Positions 36,527-45,673 of a stretch of DNA of 64,000 nucleotides are shown here, piece by piece. Every line of letters begins with the position of its first letter. Position 1 is the first letter of the stretch. Position numbers and translations under genes: made by a program. A model generated the notes under the pieces. That model made no database searches. It saw nothing but the letters and a program-made list of their open reading frames with translations, and had not been told where the DNA came from. This stretch comes from Staphylococcus sp. KG4-3 (GTDB taxonomy: Bacteria; Bacillota; Bacilli; Staphylococcales; Staphylococcaceae). Where the stretch lies: positions 2,418,001 to 2,482,000 of the forward strand of contig NZ_CP166245.1 of NCBI RefSeq assembly GCF_033597815.2, given 5' to 3'.

Positions 36527-37984
36527 TTAAATTTCAAAAAAGTTCTGTAACTCGTTTAAATGTTCATTATCTATTTGATATTGGGCTTTAACACATCCAT
36601 TTTCAAGATGTAATACTTCATCTGCACATGACATCAATAATTCATAATCATGTGTAATGACTAATATTGTGTGTCCTTGATTGGCTAAACAATTAAGGGT
36701 TCCACTTATCTCACGCATACGTTGTCCATCTAATCCACTAGAGGGTTCATCAAAAACGAGAACCTCTCGTTTAGTTTCTACAGCACTCGCAATAGCTAAG
36801 CGTTGTTTTTCTCCACCTGAAAGTGACAAAGGATGCCTATCAACATGTTCTGATATTCCATACTGTTGTAATCGCGATTGAATCGATGCATCATCTAATT
36901 TGTTATTACTTAAACGTAGCTCCTCAGCAACACTTTCAGCAAATAATTGATTATTCACATCTTGAAAAACCATATATACACGGTCTAATCTTTGATTACG
37001 TTTTAATATTACGTTATTCATATCAACGTAACCTTTAAATTTACGTTCTACACCTGTTAGACAACGAGCAAATGTCGATTTTCCAGAACCGTTACGACCT
37101 ATAATAGCTGTTACTTTACCTTTGGTTAATTCAGCTTTAGGAATATTAAGTGCATATGGTTGCTTGGATTTATAGTTAAAAACAAAATTATGCAATGTTA
37201 ATTTTTCTTCACTATTGTTGTAATTTAAAGCTTTAGGTTTCATCTCATCTAAATGTATTGACCTTAATCCTAGAAACGTTAAATTGCCATGTGTTAATGC
37301 ATTAAATGAGCGATTGTCGTACATCTTGTCGATTTCACCATGCTTCATCACTACAAAACGATCGACAACATCTACCAAATAGTGCAAACGATGTTCAGCA
37401 ATTATAATCGTTTTACCTTCACTCTTCCACTGTTCTAACAACTGTCGCAATTTAGTAATTGTAGTAAAGTCTAAATTAGACGAAGGCTCATCTAAAATGA
37501 TAATTTCATGTCCACTTACTTGTATTGCAGTACATGCGATAAGTTGTTTCTCTCCGCCGGACAAGTTAAATATATCTCTATCTAATAAATGATTCATATT
37601 CAATACTTCAACACTATGATTAATATTAGTGTTGATACGTTGTGGATTAACGCCATAGTTTTCCGGCTCAAATGCTAATTCACTTGTTGTATTCAAACAA
37701 AAAAATTGTGAATGAGGATTTTGAAAAACTGAACCACTCAACTCGGAAATCTCATAAATAGATTCCTGACGTATATTCTTTCCATTGACTTGAACAGTCC
37801 CCTCAACATTGCCATGATATAGATGAGGTACAGTACCATTTAAAATGCGTGTCACTGTAGTTTTCCCACAACCAGACGCACCCGTTAAACAAATAACCTC
37901 ACCACTATTAATAGTAAGGTTAATATTATTTAACACTTTTTCTCCATTTTCATAATTAAACGACATATCCTCAATTCGAATCAT
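36527..37984 (-). CDS. ECF transporter ATPase with two fused ATP-binding domains
   Basis: 485-residue ATPase made of two ABC domains in tandem, as in group II ECF importers where EcfA and EcfA' are fused. First domain: Walker A GASGCGKTT (about 35-43), signature LSGGEKQLIA (about 142), Walker B IIILDEPSSNLD. Second: GRNGSGKST (about 296), LSGGEKQRLAIAS, VLVFDEPSSGLD. Both sites look intact. It is last in a leftward unit S-T-A (9-base gap to EcfT). It energises uptake by the upstream EcfT and S component. A dedicated transporter is likely, not the shared EcfAA'T. Confidence 0.88.
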   Translation of the reverse strand: MIRIEDMSFNYENGEKVLNNINLTINSGEVICLTGASGCGKTTVTRILNGTVPHLYHGNVEGTVQVNGKNIRQESIYEISELSGSVFQNPHSQFFCLNTTSELAFEPENYGVNPQRINTNINHSVEVLNMNHLLDRDIFNLSGGEKQLIACTAIQVSGHEIIILDEPSSNLDFTTITKLRQLLEQWKSEGKTIIIAEHRLHYLVDVVDRFVVMKHGEIDKMYDNRSFNALTHGNLTFLGLRSIHLDEMKPKALNYNNSEEKLTLHNFVFNYKSKQPYALNIPKAELTKGKVTAIIGRNGSGKSTFARCLTGVERKFKGYVDMNNVILKRNQRLDRVYMVFQDVNNQLFAESVAEELRLSNNKLDDASIQSRLQQYGISEHVDRHPLSLSGGEKQRLAIASAVETKREVLVFDEPSSGLDGQRMREISGTLNCLANQGHTILVITHDYELLMSCADEVLHLENGCVKAQYQIDNEHLNELQNFFEI

Positions 37985-37993
37985 ATTTCAACC

Positions 37994-38713
37994 TCACACT
38001 ATATAATAAGTTACCCATAAAATCAGTACTATGCTAATAAATAACCAATCTAGCCAACGCATTTTTAGCAATACGATAGATGTCCTTTTATGTGTTAAAT
38101 TCAAACCACGTGTGATTGATGCAATAGTCAATTCATTACCAATTTTCACGACGCTATTTAACAACGGCACAACGCGGTATTCGAAATACTGCAATGGCTT
38201 TTTAAACGCAAAACGCAATGAAATACCCCTCATTTTCATTACATCTTTAATTGATGCTGATTCTGACTTGATAGTTGGTAAAAATCTAAACATTACAGCG
38301 ATAGGAATCGTAATCTTTCTCGGTGTTTTCAGATGTTCTAGACCTGCAATAAGAACTTCAACTTGAGTTGTCTTAAAAATATAATATCCCATTACAAGTG
38401 ATGGTAAAAAACGTGTAATCACGCCTGAAGAGACAAAGATGAATAAAGTAGCTAATTGACTATGATCAAATGTAACAAACGCTTCTCCATACCATGCGCT
38501 AATTGTAACAATAATGCATAGACATCCAATCAAATATTTACCAATGAGTAAAATCAAAACAGAGGGTATTAACATTACAAGTAAACGTAAGAAAATTTCA
38601 TTTCCCGTTACACCACCAGTTAATGAAATAAGTGAAATAATAACCATGATTCCAAGCTTTACTCTAGGGTCTAAATTAAATATATGGCTTTGATTTATTA
38701 TTTTGTTATTCAT
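37994..38713 (-). CDS. ECF transporter transmembrane coupling protein EcfT
   Basis: 239 residues with five to six hydrophobic helices and a central cytosolic coupling region. The EcfT Ala-Arg-Gly-type motifs are visible as MKMRGISLRF (about 148-157) and ASITRGLNL (about 206). These contact the ATPase. Begins with the CbiQ-like N-terminus NLDPRVKLGIMVIISLISL. Starts one base after the S component stop, so the genes are translationally linked. Confidence 0.85.
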   Translation of the reverse strand: MNNKIINQSHIFNLDPRVKLGIMVIISLISLTGGVTGNEIFLRLLVMLIPSVLILLIGKYLIGCLCIIVTISAWYGEAFVTFDHSQLATLFIFVSSGVITRFLPSLVMGYYIFKTTQVEVLIAGLEHLKTPRKITIPIAVMFRFLPTIKSESASIKDVMKMRGISLRFAFKKPLQYFEYRVVPLLNSVVKIGNELTIASITRGLNLTHKRTSIVLLKMRWLDWLFISIVLILWVTYYIV

Positions 38714-38714
38714 A

Positions 38715-39299
38715 CTAAATCATACCTGCACGCTTAAAATGCTTCTTCAATATGCCTTTAGCGATGTAAGTACCTATCAGCGCTCCAATGATAGTCGTAA
38801 CGATTATGATAGGAATCATCTCTATTGAAAATAATGCAGCTACCGTAGCTTCATAATCTGAACCGTATTTCTCTTGTATAAAGGCTAGATATGACTGTCT
38901 CATAAAATAAAATGGTAATAAATTGCCTATTGGCCAAAATGAGAAAATAATATAACCTATACCATTTAATTTCCAGCTTTTATAATCACCTATTGCCATA
39001 ATAACGTCTGCTAATATAATAATAGGTACACTTAAAAGCAATGCCATCCAAGGATGACCCATAATTGCTAATATCAAACTTACCACAATACCACAAAGCG
39101 ATAGTGCTCCAAATTTTTGTGTTTTCGTAATAAGTAACATAATTGGTATACCACCAACCAAACCTATCATAGCAGGCAGTAATAGCATAAATATTGGTAT
39201 AATGCCTAAAATACCTGGCGGGGCTATAAATATAAAATATATCGCCGTAAATATTCCTATATTTATTAAATCTTTAACATCTATTTTGCCTTTTTTCAT
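38715..39299 (-). CDS. ECF transporter S component, Trep_Strep (TIGR02185) type
   Basis: 194-residue membrane protein with about six helices (KDLINIGIFTAIYFIFIAPPGILGIIPIFMLLLPAM at the start), resembling TIGR02185/MptD-type substrate-binding components. The substrate cannot be deduced from the family. The start is ATG 39299 after AGGGAG; an in-frame GTG at 39317 lies ahead of that site. It is preceded by about 190 nt of leader and a promoter overlapped by a Fur box (39511-39525), which points to iron-regulated uptake, e.g. of haem, a siderophore or another iron-linked compound. Confidence 0.8.
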   Translation of the reverse strand: MKKGKIDVKDLINIGIFTAIYFIFIAPPGILGIIPIFMLLLPAMIGLVGGIPIMLLITKTQKFGALSLCGIVVSLILAIMGHPWMALLLSVPIIILADVIMAIGDYKSWKLNGIGYIIFSFWPIGNLLPFYFMRQSYLAFIQEKYGSDYEATVAALFSIEMIPIIIVTTIIGALIGTYIAKGILKKHFKRAGMI

Positions 39300-39497
39300 C
39301 AGTAACTCCCTCTTCACATAAAACTAAAATTGGAATGACTCAGAAAATTATATTTAAATAACCTATCTTATCGTCCCACGCCGTGACTAGAAAAAGAATA
39401 CAAGAGCAAACTCATTTGCCGTATCGCATATGAAACTAAGATATTAATATACACCTTAACTTATGCTTTATATTCCTATTAAAAATACATTATTTCA
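39300..39497 (-). other. Long leader of the ECF operon
   Basis: From a predicted start near 39491 to the S-component ATG there are about 190 nt without an open frame. A small hairpin (GCAAA-TGAG-TTTGC, about 39405-39418) and GTC..CG/CG..GAC pairing are visible. I do not recognise a TPP, cobalamin or other riboswitch in it. Confidence 0.35.
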
Positions 39498-39526
39498 AAG
39501 ATACTATAATTGAAAATCATTATCAA
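39498..39526 (-). promoter_or_regulatory. Predicted promoter of the ECF operon
   Basis: Minus strand TTGATA (39521-39526), 17 bases, TATCTT (39498-39503). The -35 box and spacer are covered by the Fur box. Confidence 0.5.
39511..39525. promoter_or_regulatory. Fur box upstream of the ECF transporter
   Basis: TGAAAATCATTATCA differs from the Fur 7-1-7 consensus TGATAATNATTATCA at one position. It overlaps the predicted promoter of the ECF operon, as expected for iron repression. Confidence 0.75.
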
Positions 39527-39659
39527 TGACATCGGTTTATAGCACACTAATAGTTTATAAATTATACAATAGATTATTGAACTCTCTAAAGCATCATACT
39601 TATATGGATGCATTAATATAGTCGTCACCCTATATCATCACTATCAAATTAAAATTAAA

Positions 39660-39706
39660 GGGCAGGATAGAAATCAAATTTGAAAATTGATTTCGTATTC
39701 CCACCC
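39660..39706 (-). terminator. Terminator-like hairpin after tarS
   Basis: GGGCAGGATAGAAATCAA pairs with TTGATTTCGTATTCCCACCC with few mismatches. It ends leftward transcription from tarS before the ECF promoter. Its sequence belongs to the GGGACAGAAATC...GATTTC...CCC hairpin family. Confidence 0.65.
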
Positions 39707-39720
39707 ATAAGTTAGCTCAC

Positions 39721-39748
39721 TATAAATACTTAAACCCAAGTATTTATA
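39721..39748 (-). other. Second hairpin between tarS and the first terminator
   Basis: Perfect 11-bp stem TATAAATACTT / AAGTATTTATA with a 6-base loop and no U-run after it in the leftward direction. It lies 34 bases after the tarS stop and might protect the 3' end. Confidence 0.5.
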
Positions 39749-39781
39749 GTTATATCGTTGCTTTTTATTATTATATACTGG

Positions 39782-41506
39782 TTAATACCTTAAATTAAAA
39801 TATGGCGATTCCAAAGTGAAATTCTTTTTAAGATTTTTAGCTTTAATCTTATCGTTGAGCGCTATATTATAAGTCATTTTTTCTTTAGATTGATGAGCAG
39901 TCAGGTAACCATACATAAACGTATCTGGCAGTAATACAGTTGTTAAACCTTCAGACAAAATATAGTTAAATTCTAAACTACTAAGTTGAATCGTTTTACT
40001 ATCTTTTATCGTAACTTCAATCATATCGTCTAATTTATTTTGAGTTACATAAAATGATAGGTTGTCAAAATCTTTTGTGAAGTACGGTGTAAAACGATAA
40101 TAATTATCATTCAGTGAAGCAATTGTACTCGTTTCTTTTCCATAGGAATACTTTAAGCGTTTACCGCCAATGCGTTTTTCAACACTCATATTATCTACGC
40201 GCATTTCTAAAAATGCATCCCAAACCTTTTCTTTAATTAAATACGGCATAATGTCCTTCATAGAAGCATTAAATTTAAAGCGTGTTTGATCATTAATAGC
40301 TAAAGGTATATAAATCAATTCTTTTTTATTACGTGATACTAACTTCAGTTGTATCATAGAAGCTACATGATTAGGGTTGATAATTGAACTTAAAAATTCT
40401 AATTCCAATTCAAAACCTTGTTCATTAAATTTAAAATGGGTCATTCTTATATCCGGTTTCATTAATTTATTGAATATAAAGTATGGTTCTTCACGATCAA
40501 ACTGAATTTGCAATACACCTTGTTGCGCACTAAAATTATAAAATTGGCCATTATTAAAGCTTTCTTCAACAATTTGATAATGTTTCATATCTTTTTTGCG
40601 TGCATAATATAACAATGGTTTTAATGAATCTCTTACTATATCGTCTACTTCGGTTGGTACTTTTTGTATAAAGTCGCCTAACGCATCCATCCAATCTTCT
40701 TTTGTATCATCTGCTATTTTAAGTGAAAAATTATTTGTTCTTGAAAATGAAAAATGGCGATCTAAAAAATACCCTAATATATCATGTCTATTGTCTAAAG
40801 GGCTATTCAGAATTTCTTCTGTAATTAATCCCATAACTTTATAAAAATCTTTAGGTGACACATATGCCGAGCTCATATGTTCCCCTTCTCGCTTAGTCGC
40901 ATAGTAGTATGGTTTATCTGCTAATACAGCGATTTTCTTTGCGTTAACGTATGCTTTCATTGTAAACAGTTGATCCTCTGCACTACGTAAATCTTCTGGG
41001 AACTCAATATGATTATCACGTAGTAAGGACGTACGATAAAACTTAGTGGGACTTAACGTATAAATAATACGTGAATTAGCTAATGTGACATCATCATTGG
41101 TTTCTTTAAACATAGATTTAGGAACGCCACGACCATTTACACCTTCCATTTTAACTAGAACCACATCAGCCTGATTACCTTCAACAAATTTTGATACATC
41201 TTTCAATGTATCTGGATGAATGTAATCGTCTGAATCTACAAAGAAGACATATTCTCCTTTAGCTAAGTTTAGAGCTGTATTCCTAGGTTTTCCAGGGCCA
41301 CCCGAATTGGCTTCAAGTTGTTTTACAGTTAAATTCAATTTGTTTTTATAAGACTCTACTATCTCCAAAGTATGATCTGTAGAACAATCATCTATCAGTA
41401 TAACTTCAAAATCCTTCTTATCGTATTTTTGATTCTGCAAACTGTTCAATAGTTCTCCTATATACTTTTCAGAATTGTAACTTGGTACTATGATTGAAAA
41501 TTCCAT
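39782..41506 (-). CDS. tarS: Wall teichoic acid beta-N-acetylglucosaminyltransferase TarS
   Basis: Adds beta-GlcNAc from UDP-GlcNAc to ribitol phosphate units of wall teichoic acid, in the cytosol before export. 574 residues, near S. aureus TarS (573). It has an N-terminal GT-A domain (SIIVPSYNSEKYI, DDCSTD, NSGGPGKPRN, DSDDY metal motif at about residues 88-92) and a C-terminal part for trimerisation. Segments such as RIIYTLSPTKFYRTSLL and YYYATKREGEHMSSAYVSP (about 200) are TarS-like. Start is ATG 41506, eight bases after AGGTGG; a GTG at 41518 is less likely. A terminator-like hairpin separates it from tarL. Confidence 0.93.
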   Translation of the reverse strand: MEFSIIVPSYNSEKYIGELLNSLQNQKYDKKDFEVILIDDCSTDHTLEIVESYKNKLNLTVKQLEANSGGPGKPRNTALNLAKGEYVFFVDSDDYIHPDTLKDVSKFVEGNQADVVLVKMEGVNGRGVPKSMFKETNDDVTLANSRIIYTLSPTKFYRTSLLRDNHIEFPEDLRSAEDQLFTMKAYVNAKKIAVLADKPYYYATKREGEHMSSAYVSPKDFYKVMGLITEEILNSPLDNRHDILGYFLDRHFSFSRTNNFSLKIADDTKEDWMDALGDFIQKVPTEVDDIVRDSLKPLLYYARKKDMKHYQIVEESFNNGQFYNFSAQQGVLQIQFDREEPYFIFNKLMKPDIRMTHFKFNEQGFELELEFLSSIINPNHVASMIQLKLVSRNKKELIYIPLAINDQTRFKFNASMKDIMPYLIKEKVWDAFLEMRVDNMSVEKRIGGKRLKYSYGKETSTIASLNDNYYRFTPYFTKDFDNLSFYVTQNKLDDMIEVTIKDSKTIQLSSLEFNYILSEGLTTVLLPDTFMYGYLTAHQSKEKMTYNIALNDKIKAKNLKKNFTLESPYFNLRY

Positions 41507-41527
41507 TGATATATCCACCTTATAAAA

Positions 41528-41630
41528 ATGAGCTGAAATACTAATAACACATAGTTAGTTTAATGATACATAATCTTATGAATAGATTCATTATCTTACT
41601 TTTAGTTTATTAGTTATTGTTTCAGCTCAT
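41528..41630 (-). promoter_or_regulatory. Terminator-like hairpin between tarL and tarS, possible attenuator
   Basis: Arms ATGAGCTGAAA (41528-41538) and TTTCAGCTCAT (41620-41630) pair perfectly. On the minus strand the second arm is followed by TTTTTATA and then directly by the tarS ribosome binding site. The 81-base loop contains a further small dyad (ATGAATAGATTCAT). Partial termination here would lower tarS expression relative to tarIJL. Confidence 0.5.
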
Positions 41631-41655
41631 CATATTTTTTTATTTTCAGTTTTTC

Positions 41656-43344
41656 TTAGCTTCCAAATACGTTTCTTACTAAACGTTCACTCGAACGACC
41701 ATCTTGATATTTAAAATGCTTATCTAAGAATGGTTCTACTTTGTCTACTTCAAAGTCTTCATTATCTAGTGCTGTTATTAAATCACTAAATGACTCTACA
41801 ATTTTCCCTGGCACAAACGTTTCATATGGCTCATAAAAATCACGTGATGTAATATAATCCTCAAGGTCAAATGCATAAAAAATCATTGGTCGTTTAAATA
41901 CCGCAAATTCATAAACAAGTGATGAATAATCACTAATTAAAATATCCGTAACAAATAAAATATCATTAACTTCTCTAAAATCAGAAACATCCACAAAGTA
42001 TTGCTCATATTCTCTAGGAATATTTAGTCTATTCTTCACAAATGGATGCATTTTAAATAAAACTACTGCATTATTTTCACGACAATACCTTGCAAATCTA
42101 GCAAAATCAATTTTAAAGAATGGATAATGCGCCGTATGATGTCCATTACCTCTAAATGTAGGCGCAAATAAAATCACTTTTTTATCTTTAATGATTGGCA
42201 GTGCCTCCTCCATTTCGGCTGTAACTTGTTGCTCATACGCCTCATCAAATAAGATATCTGTTCTAGGCACACCAGTCGGAATTATATTTTGTTCTTTAAT
42301 ACCAAAGGCTTCACCATAAAATGGTATATCTGTTTCTGATGAAACAAAGGCCTTAGTATAGTTTCTATGATTTACAGAATTAAAGAATGGACCACCTTTT
42401 TTTCCAGCTCGACTATAACCAACAGTTTTGAAAGCACCAACTGCATGCCATACTTGAATAATTTCCTGACTTTTTCTGAATTTTACTGTGTAGAGTAATG
42501 GGTGAAAATCATCCACAAATATATAATCTGCTTTACCTAATAAATACGGAAATTTAAATTTGTCGATAAAGTTACGACGTGCCGAAATGTTAGATTTAAA
42601 CAAGGCATGTATCTTATATTTGTCGTCTAAATTTTGGCGTAACATCTCATTATAAACATATTCAAAGTTACCTGACATTTCAGCTCTTGAATCAGATGTG
42701 AATAGTACAGTATTTCCCTTTTTCAAATGGAAAAATTTTGTCGTATTAAATATCATTTGGAAGACAAAATTACGTACATTATATGAATAACGATTATACT
42801 TTAATTTCAAATCTGCAATCTTTTGTTTTAGAGGATTTAACTTAGGTATTGGAGCTTTAAACAAGATATCTAGTACAAACTCATTAACTTCACTGGATAT
42901 CATCGGCCTCACAACATACTCTGTTTTATTAGAGTTGCCACCTTTTTTAAACGTGTACATAAAATGTTCTAATAGAAAATTATTCTTACCATTTTGAGTA
43001 TCTATCTCATGATACTGTTCCAGCTCATCTTCCTCTAACGTATATTGACTAGGTTCTAACAATGATGAATTAATATTAGCTATATAATCAAAGTCACCTT
43101 TATATACAATTAAGTATTCACCTGAAGGTAGATAATTTCCGTCATCCAATATAGCCACATTAATGCGTGCTACGAATTGATTTCCATTAATTTTCACATC
43201 GTTTGCTTTCAATTCTTTAGTCTCAGTTAAATTACGTAGAACAAAACGTTTCTTGTTCAATTCGATATCCTCAACATGACCAGAAATAAATAATTGAATA
43301 CGTTCCCAATAAATATTATCAATTATTATTTTAGATTTACTCAA
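41656..43344 (-). CDS. tarL: Poly(ribitol-phosphate) polymerase TarL
   Basis: Teichoic acid polymerase transferring ribitol-phosphate from CDP-ribitol, attached at the cytosolic face. Length of 562 residues equals S. aureus TarL. N-terminal about 190 residues form the TarL/TagF accessory domain; the C-terminal part has the glycerophosphotransferase motifs WHAVGAFK (about 297), GVPRTDILF, FAPTFRGNGHH (about 395), KMHPF and ISDYSSLVYEFA (about 474). Translation starts at TTG 43344 after AGAGG. In operon with tarI and tarJ. Confidence 0.92.
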   Translation of the reverse strand: MSKSKIIIDNIYWERIQLFISGHVEDIELNKKRFVLRNLTETKELKANDVKINGNQFVARINVAILDDGNYLPSGEYLIVYKGDFDYIANINSSLLEPSQYTLEEDELEQYHEIDTQNGKNNFLLEHFMYTFKKGGNSNKTEYVVRPMISSEVNEFVLDILFKAPIPKLNPLKQKIADLKLKYNRYSYNVRNFVFQMIFNTTKFFHLKKGNTVLFTSDSRAEMSGNFEYVYNEMLRQNLDDKYKIHALFKSNISARRNFIDKFKFPYLLGKADYIFVDDFHPLLYTVKFRKSQEIIQVWHAVGAFKTVGYSRAGKKGGPFFNSVNHRNYTKAFVSSETDIPFYGEAFGIKEQNIIPTGVPRTDILFDEAYEQQVTAEMEEALPIIKDKKVILFAPTFRGNGHHTAHYPFFKIDFARFARYCRENNAVVLFKMHPFVKNRLNIPREYEQYFVDVSDFREVNDILFVTDILISDYSSLVYEFAVFKRPMIFYAFDLEDYITSRDFYEPYETFVPGKIVESFSDLITALDNEDFEVDKVEPFLDKHFKYQDGRSSERLVRNVFGS

Positions 43345-43418
43345 TTTAAAAAACCTCTCTCTATCCTGTTCATAATATTATTCCAAAATATTATTACTAA
43401 TTGCTTATTTTTAAAAGT

Positions 43419-44447
43419 TTACATCGTCCATTTAATGACAGTCTTGCCCCACGAAGTGGATAAATCTGTTTCAAATGCATTGACTGCATCATTAATGGTT
43501 TTAACATCAAATTCGTTACCTTTGAGTAGCGCTAATTTTTCCACAACATCTGGATGATCTTTATAGAATTTCGCAATATCTTTAAAGTCTTGCGCACCAC
43601 TTCTACTGCTTCCAAACATTGTTAAACCTTTCTCTAACACTAATCTTGTGTTAACTTCAACAGGATATTCGCTTACACCTAACAAACTAACTGTGCCTTC
43701 AGGTGAAATCAAATCAATGATTTGGTTTACTGCAGACTGGCTACCTTTTCCGCCTACACACTCAAATGCATGATCAAAAGTAACCCCTTCAGGTACTTCA
43801 TGTATATGGTATATTTCATCTGCGAAAGAAAAATGACTTAATTTATAATCTGTTTTTCCAAAGATATAAATTGCTGCATTGGGGTATAGTTTATTTAATA
43901 AAATTGCAGTAATATATCCTAAATTGCCATCGCCCCAAATACCAAAACTATTTTTATTTGCATTTGATTTACGCTCAAACCTTTGAATCGCATGCCAACT
44001 CACGCTTACTAATTCAGAGTATGCAATTGTACTTAAATCTTCGATACTATCGTCGATTTCTACGACACGGTCATGATCCATAAAAACATAATCTTGCATA
44101 AAACCATCATAACCACTAGATCTAAATTTACTACTAGGTAAATAGTTTTCTGCTATGACTTCATCTGTTTCTACGGGTGTATTCGGTACCATAATAACTC
44201 TTGTACCAGTCTTAAATATGCCTTTGTTATCATAAACAACTTCACCAACACCTTCATGAACTAGAGACATCGGTAATTTTTTCTTTAATACTTGTTCATT
44301 TCTGCTACCAGTATAATATCTTTGATCTGCCGCACAAATTGATAAGTATAATGGTCTTACAACAACTTTATCACTTTTAATATTTTCATTATTATATGTT
44401 ACTTCGAATTGTCTTGGCGCAACCAATTGATAAACTTGATTAATCAC
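43419..44447 (-). CDS. tarJ: Ribulose-5-phosphate reductase TarJ
   Basis: NADPH-dependent zinc-type dehydrogenase making ribitol-5-phosphate for CDP-ribitol synthesis. 342 residues (S. aureus TarJ 341). Motifs: [12 protein letters not shown] (Cys near residue 37, zinc), LVHEGVGEV (His-Glu), [13 protein letters not shown] (Rossmann). Start is GTG at 44447, overlapping tarI by 8 bases, with GGTGGG ahead; the two proteins are known to act as a pair. Confidence 0.93.
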   Translation of the reverse strand: MINQVYQLVAPRQFEVTYNNENIKSDKVVVRPLYLSICAADQRYYTGSRNEQVLKKKLPMSLVHEGVGEVVYDNKGIFKTGTRVIMVPNTPVETDEVIAENYLPSSKFRSSGYDGFMQDYVFMDHDRVVEIDDSIEDLSTIAYSELVSVSWHAIQRFERKSNANKNSFGIWGDGNLGYITAILLNKLYPNAAIYIFGKTDYKLSHFSFADEIYHIHEVPEGVTFDHAFECVGGKGSQSAVNQIIDLISPEGTVSLLGVSEYPVEVNTRLVLEKGLTMFGSSRSGAQDFKDIAKFYKDHPDVVEKLALLKGNEFDVKTINDAVNAFETDLSTSWGKTVIKWTM

Positions 44448-45156
44448 TCAACATCCCACCTTTGATGATAGAGTTCGCTACTTTAAGATCATAAGGTGTG
44501 GTGATTTTAATATTATATAATTCTCCCATCACTAATTTCACTTTTTTATTAGCTACTACAAGAATTTTACAGGCATCTGTCATTATTTCTTTCTCTTCTA
44601 CAGATAACGCATTATAGCTATTCCTCAATAAATTCACATTAAATGATTGTGGTGTTTGACCTTGATACATTTCACTTCTGACTGGAATAGACTGTATTTG
44701 TTCTCCATCGCTTGAAGTGATAATAGTGTCAGTTGCAGGTATTACAGTATCGACTGCACCATGTGCTAATACACTTTCAATATTTTCTTTGATGATTCGA
44801 TGCGTTAAAAATGGTCTAACCGCATCATGTGTAACGATTACATCTTCATCAGTTATAGAGTGTGCTTTTTCAGCTTCATTTATAATATTCATAATCGTTT
44901 CATTACGGTCTGAACCACCTTGTACCACTTCGATTCTATCGTCATTAATTTGATGCTTACGCAACGTATCCTTCGTATGCGAAATCCACTTTTGTGGTGT
45001 CGCAATAAATATTTTGTCAAATTCATTTGTGAGCAAGAACTTTTCAACCGTATGAACTAATATAGGTTTACCATCTAAACCTAAAAATTGTTTTGGCAGT
45101 GGCACGTTTCCCATTCTAGAACCGATACCTCCCGCTAATATACCAGCATATATCAT
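44440..45156 (-). CDS. tarI: Ribitol-5-phosphate cytidylyltransferase TarI
   Basis: Makes CDP-ribitol from CTP and ribitol-5-phosphate. 238 residues as in S. aureus, IspD/TarI fold: [21 protein letters not shown] (residues 5-25, CTP binding), [12 protein letters not shown] (about 79), [11 protein letters not shown] (metal/cytidine) and [10 protein letters not shown] (about 163). First gene of the leftward tarI-J-L-S operon. ATG preceded by AGGAGGAAAA. Confidence 0.94.
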   Translation of the reverse strand: MIYAGILAGGIGSRMGNVPLPKQFLGLDGKPILVHTVEKFLLTNEFDKIFIATPQKWISHTKDTLRKHQINDDRIEVVQGGSDRNETIMNIINEAEKAHSITDEDVIVTHDAVRPFLTHRIIKENIESVLAHGAVDTVIPATDTIITSSDGEQIQSIPVRSEMYQGQTPQSFNVNLLRNSYNALSVEEKEIMTDACKILVVANKKVKLVMGELYNIKITTPYDLKVANSIIKGGMLSD

Positions 45157-45673
45157 ATGTTTTTCCTCCTATTCACTTTCAAATCTTATAATTTATTTTT
45201 TTATTTTAACTTTAAATATTTTTGAATTTTTACCATTCGATAAATCTTTTAAAGATTTTACTTTTTATGTTATAGAGATAAACATTATTTCTTAAGCACA
45301 ATATACCAATTTTTATCATTCATTTCTAGTTATAACTGTTTTTATGTTTTTAATAGCATCATATTACCTCGCTCAATATATATTATTATAAAATTCAACT
45401 TGCAAGTAATTAAAATTGAGCACTTCTATCTAATAAAATGGTTATTTTACACTAAAAAAGCGTTATTCAACTTTAATTTTTCAGAATATATTTACAATTC
45501 TAAATTTTCTTAGTATATTCGACTTATTAGCTATTTATTTACGTGACTTTTTACCATAAATATAGACACTACTTTTATAATTTTAAGCTGTGTATATGCT
45601 GACGAAACATAACTCACAATGACTTTATACATATCGACACACCCTACGTTAAATTATGGGAGGCGCATCAATT
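45157..45673. other. Divergent gap tarI / aminotransferase
   Basis: 517 bases, AT-rich, no gene seen. It must hold both promoters; TATAAC (minus, about 45271-45276) and TATAAT (plus, about 45574-45579) are candidates without clear -35 partners. A dyad AAATCTTT-T-AAAGATTT (45242-45258) lies about 85 bases before tarI. Confidence 0.4.
45242..45258. promoter_or_regulatory. Dyad upstream of tarI
   Basis: Perfect 8-1-8 inverted repeat AAATCTTT / AAAGATTT. It may be an operator or a leader hairpin; the sequence is AT-rich, so chance is possible. Confidence 0.3.

Noticed and set aside
39350..39480. Cobalamin, TPP or other riboswitch in the ECF leader
   Set aside because: I could not find the conserved boxes of any class I know; only small hairpins are visible.
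43294..43557. 87-codon plus-strand frame between tarL and tarJ
   Set aside because: Spans the ends of two well-identified minus-strand genes and lacks a ribosome binding site.
45476..45490. CodY-box-like ATTTTTCAGAATATA upstream of the aminotransferase
   Set aside because: Three mismatches to AATTTTCWGAAAATT; such matches are frequent by chance in this AT-rich DNA. A similar 12/15 match near 60940 was dropped for the same reason.
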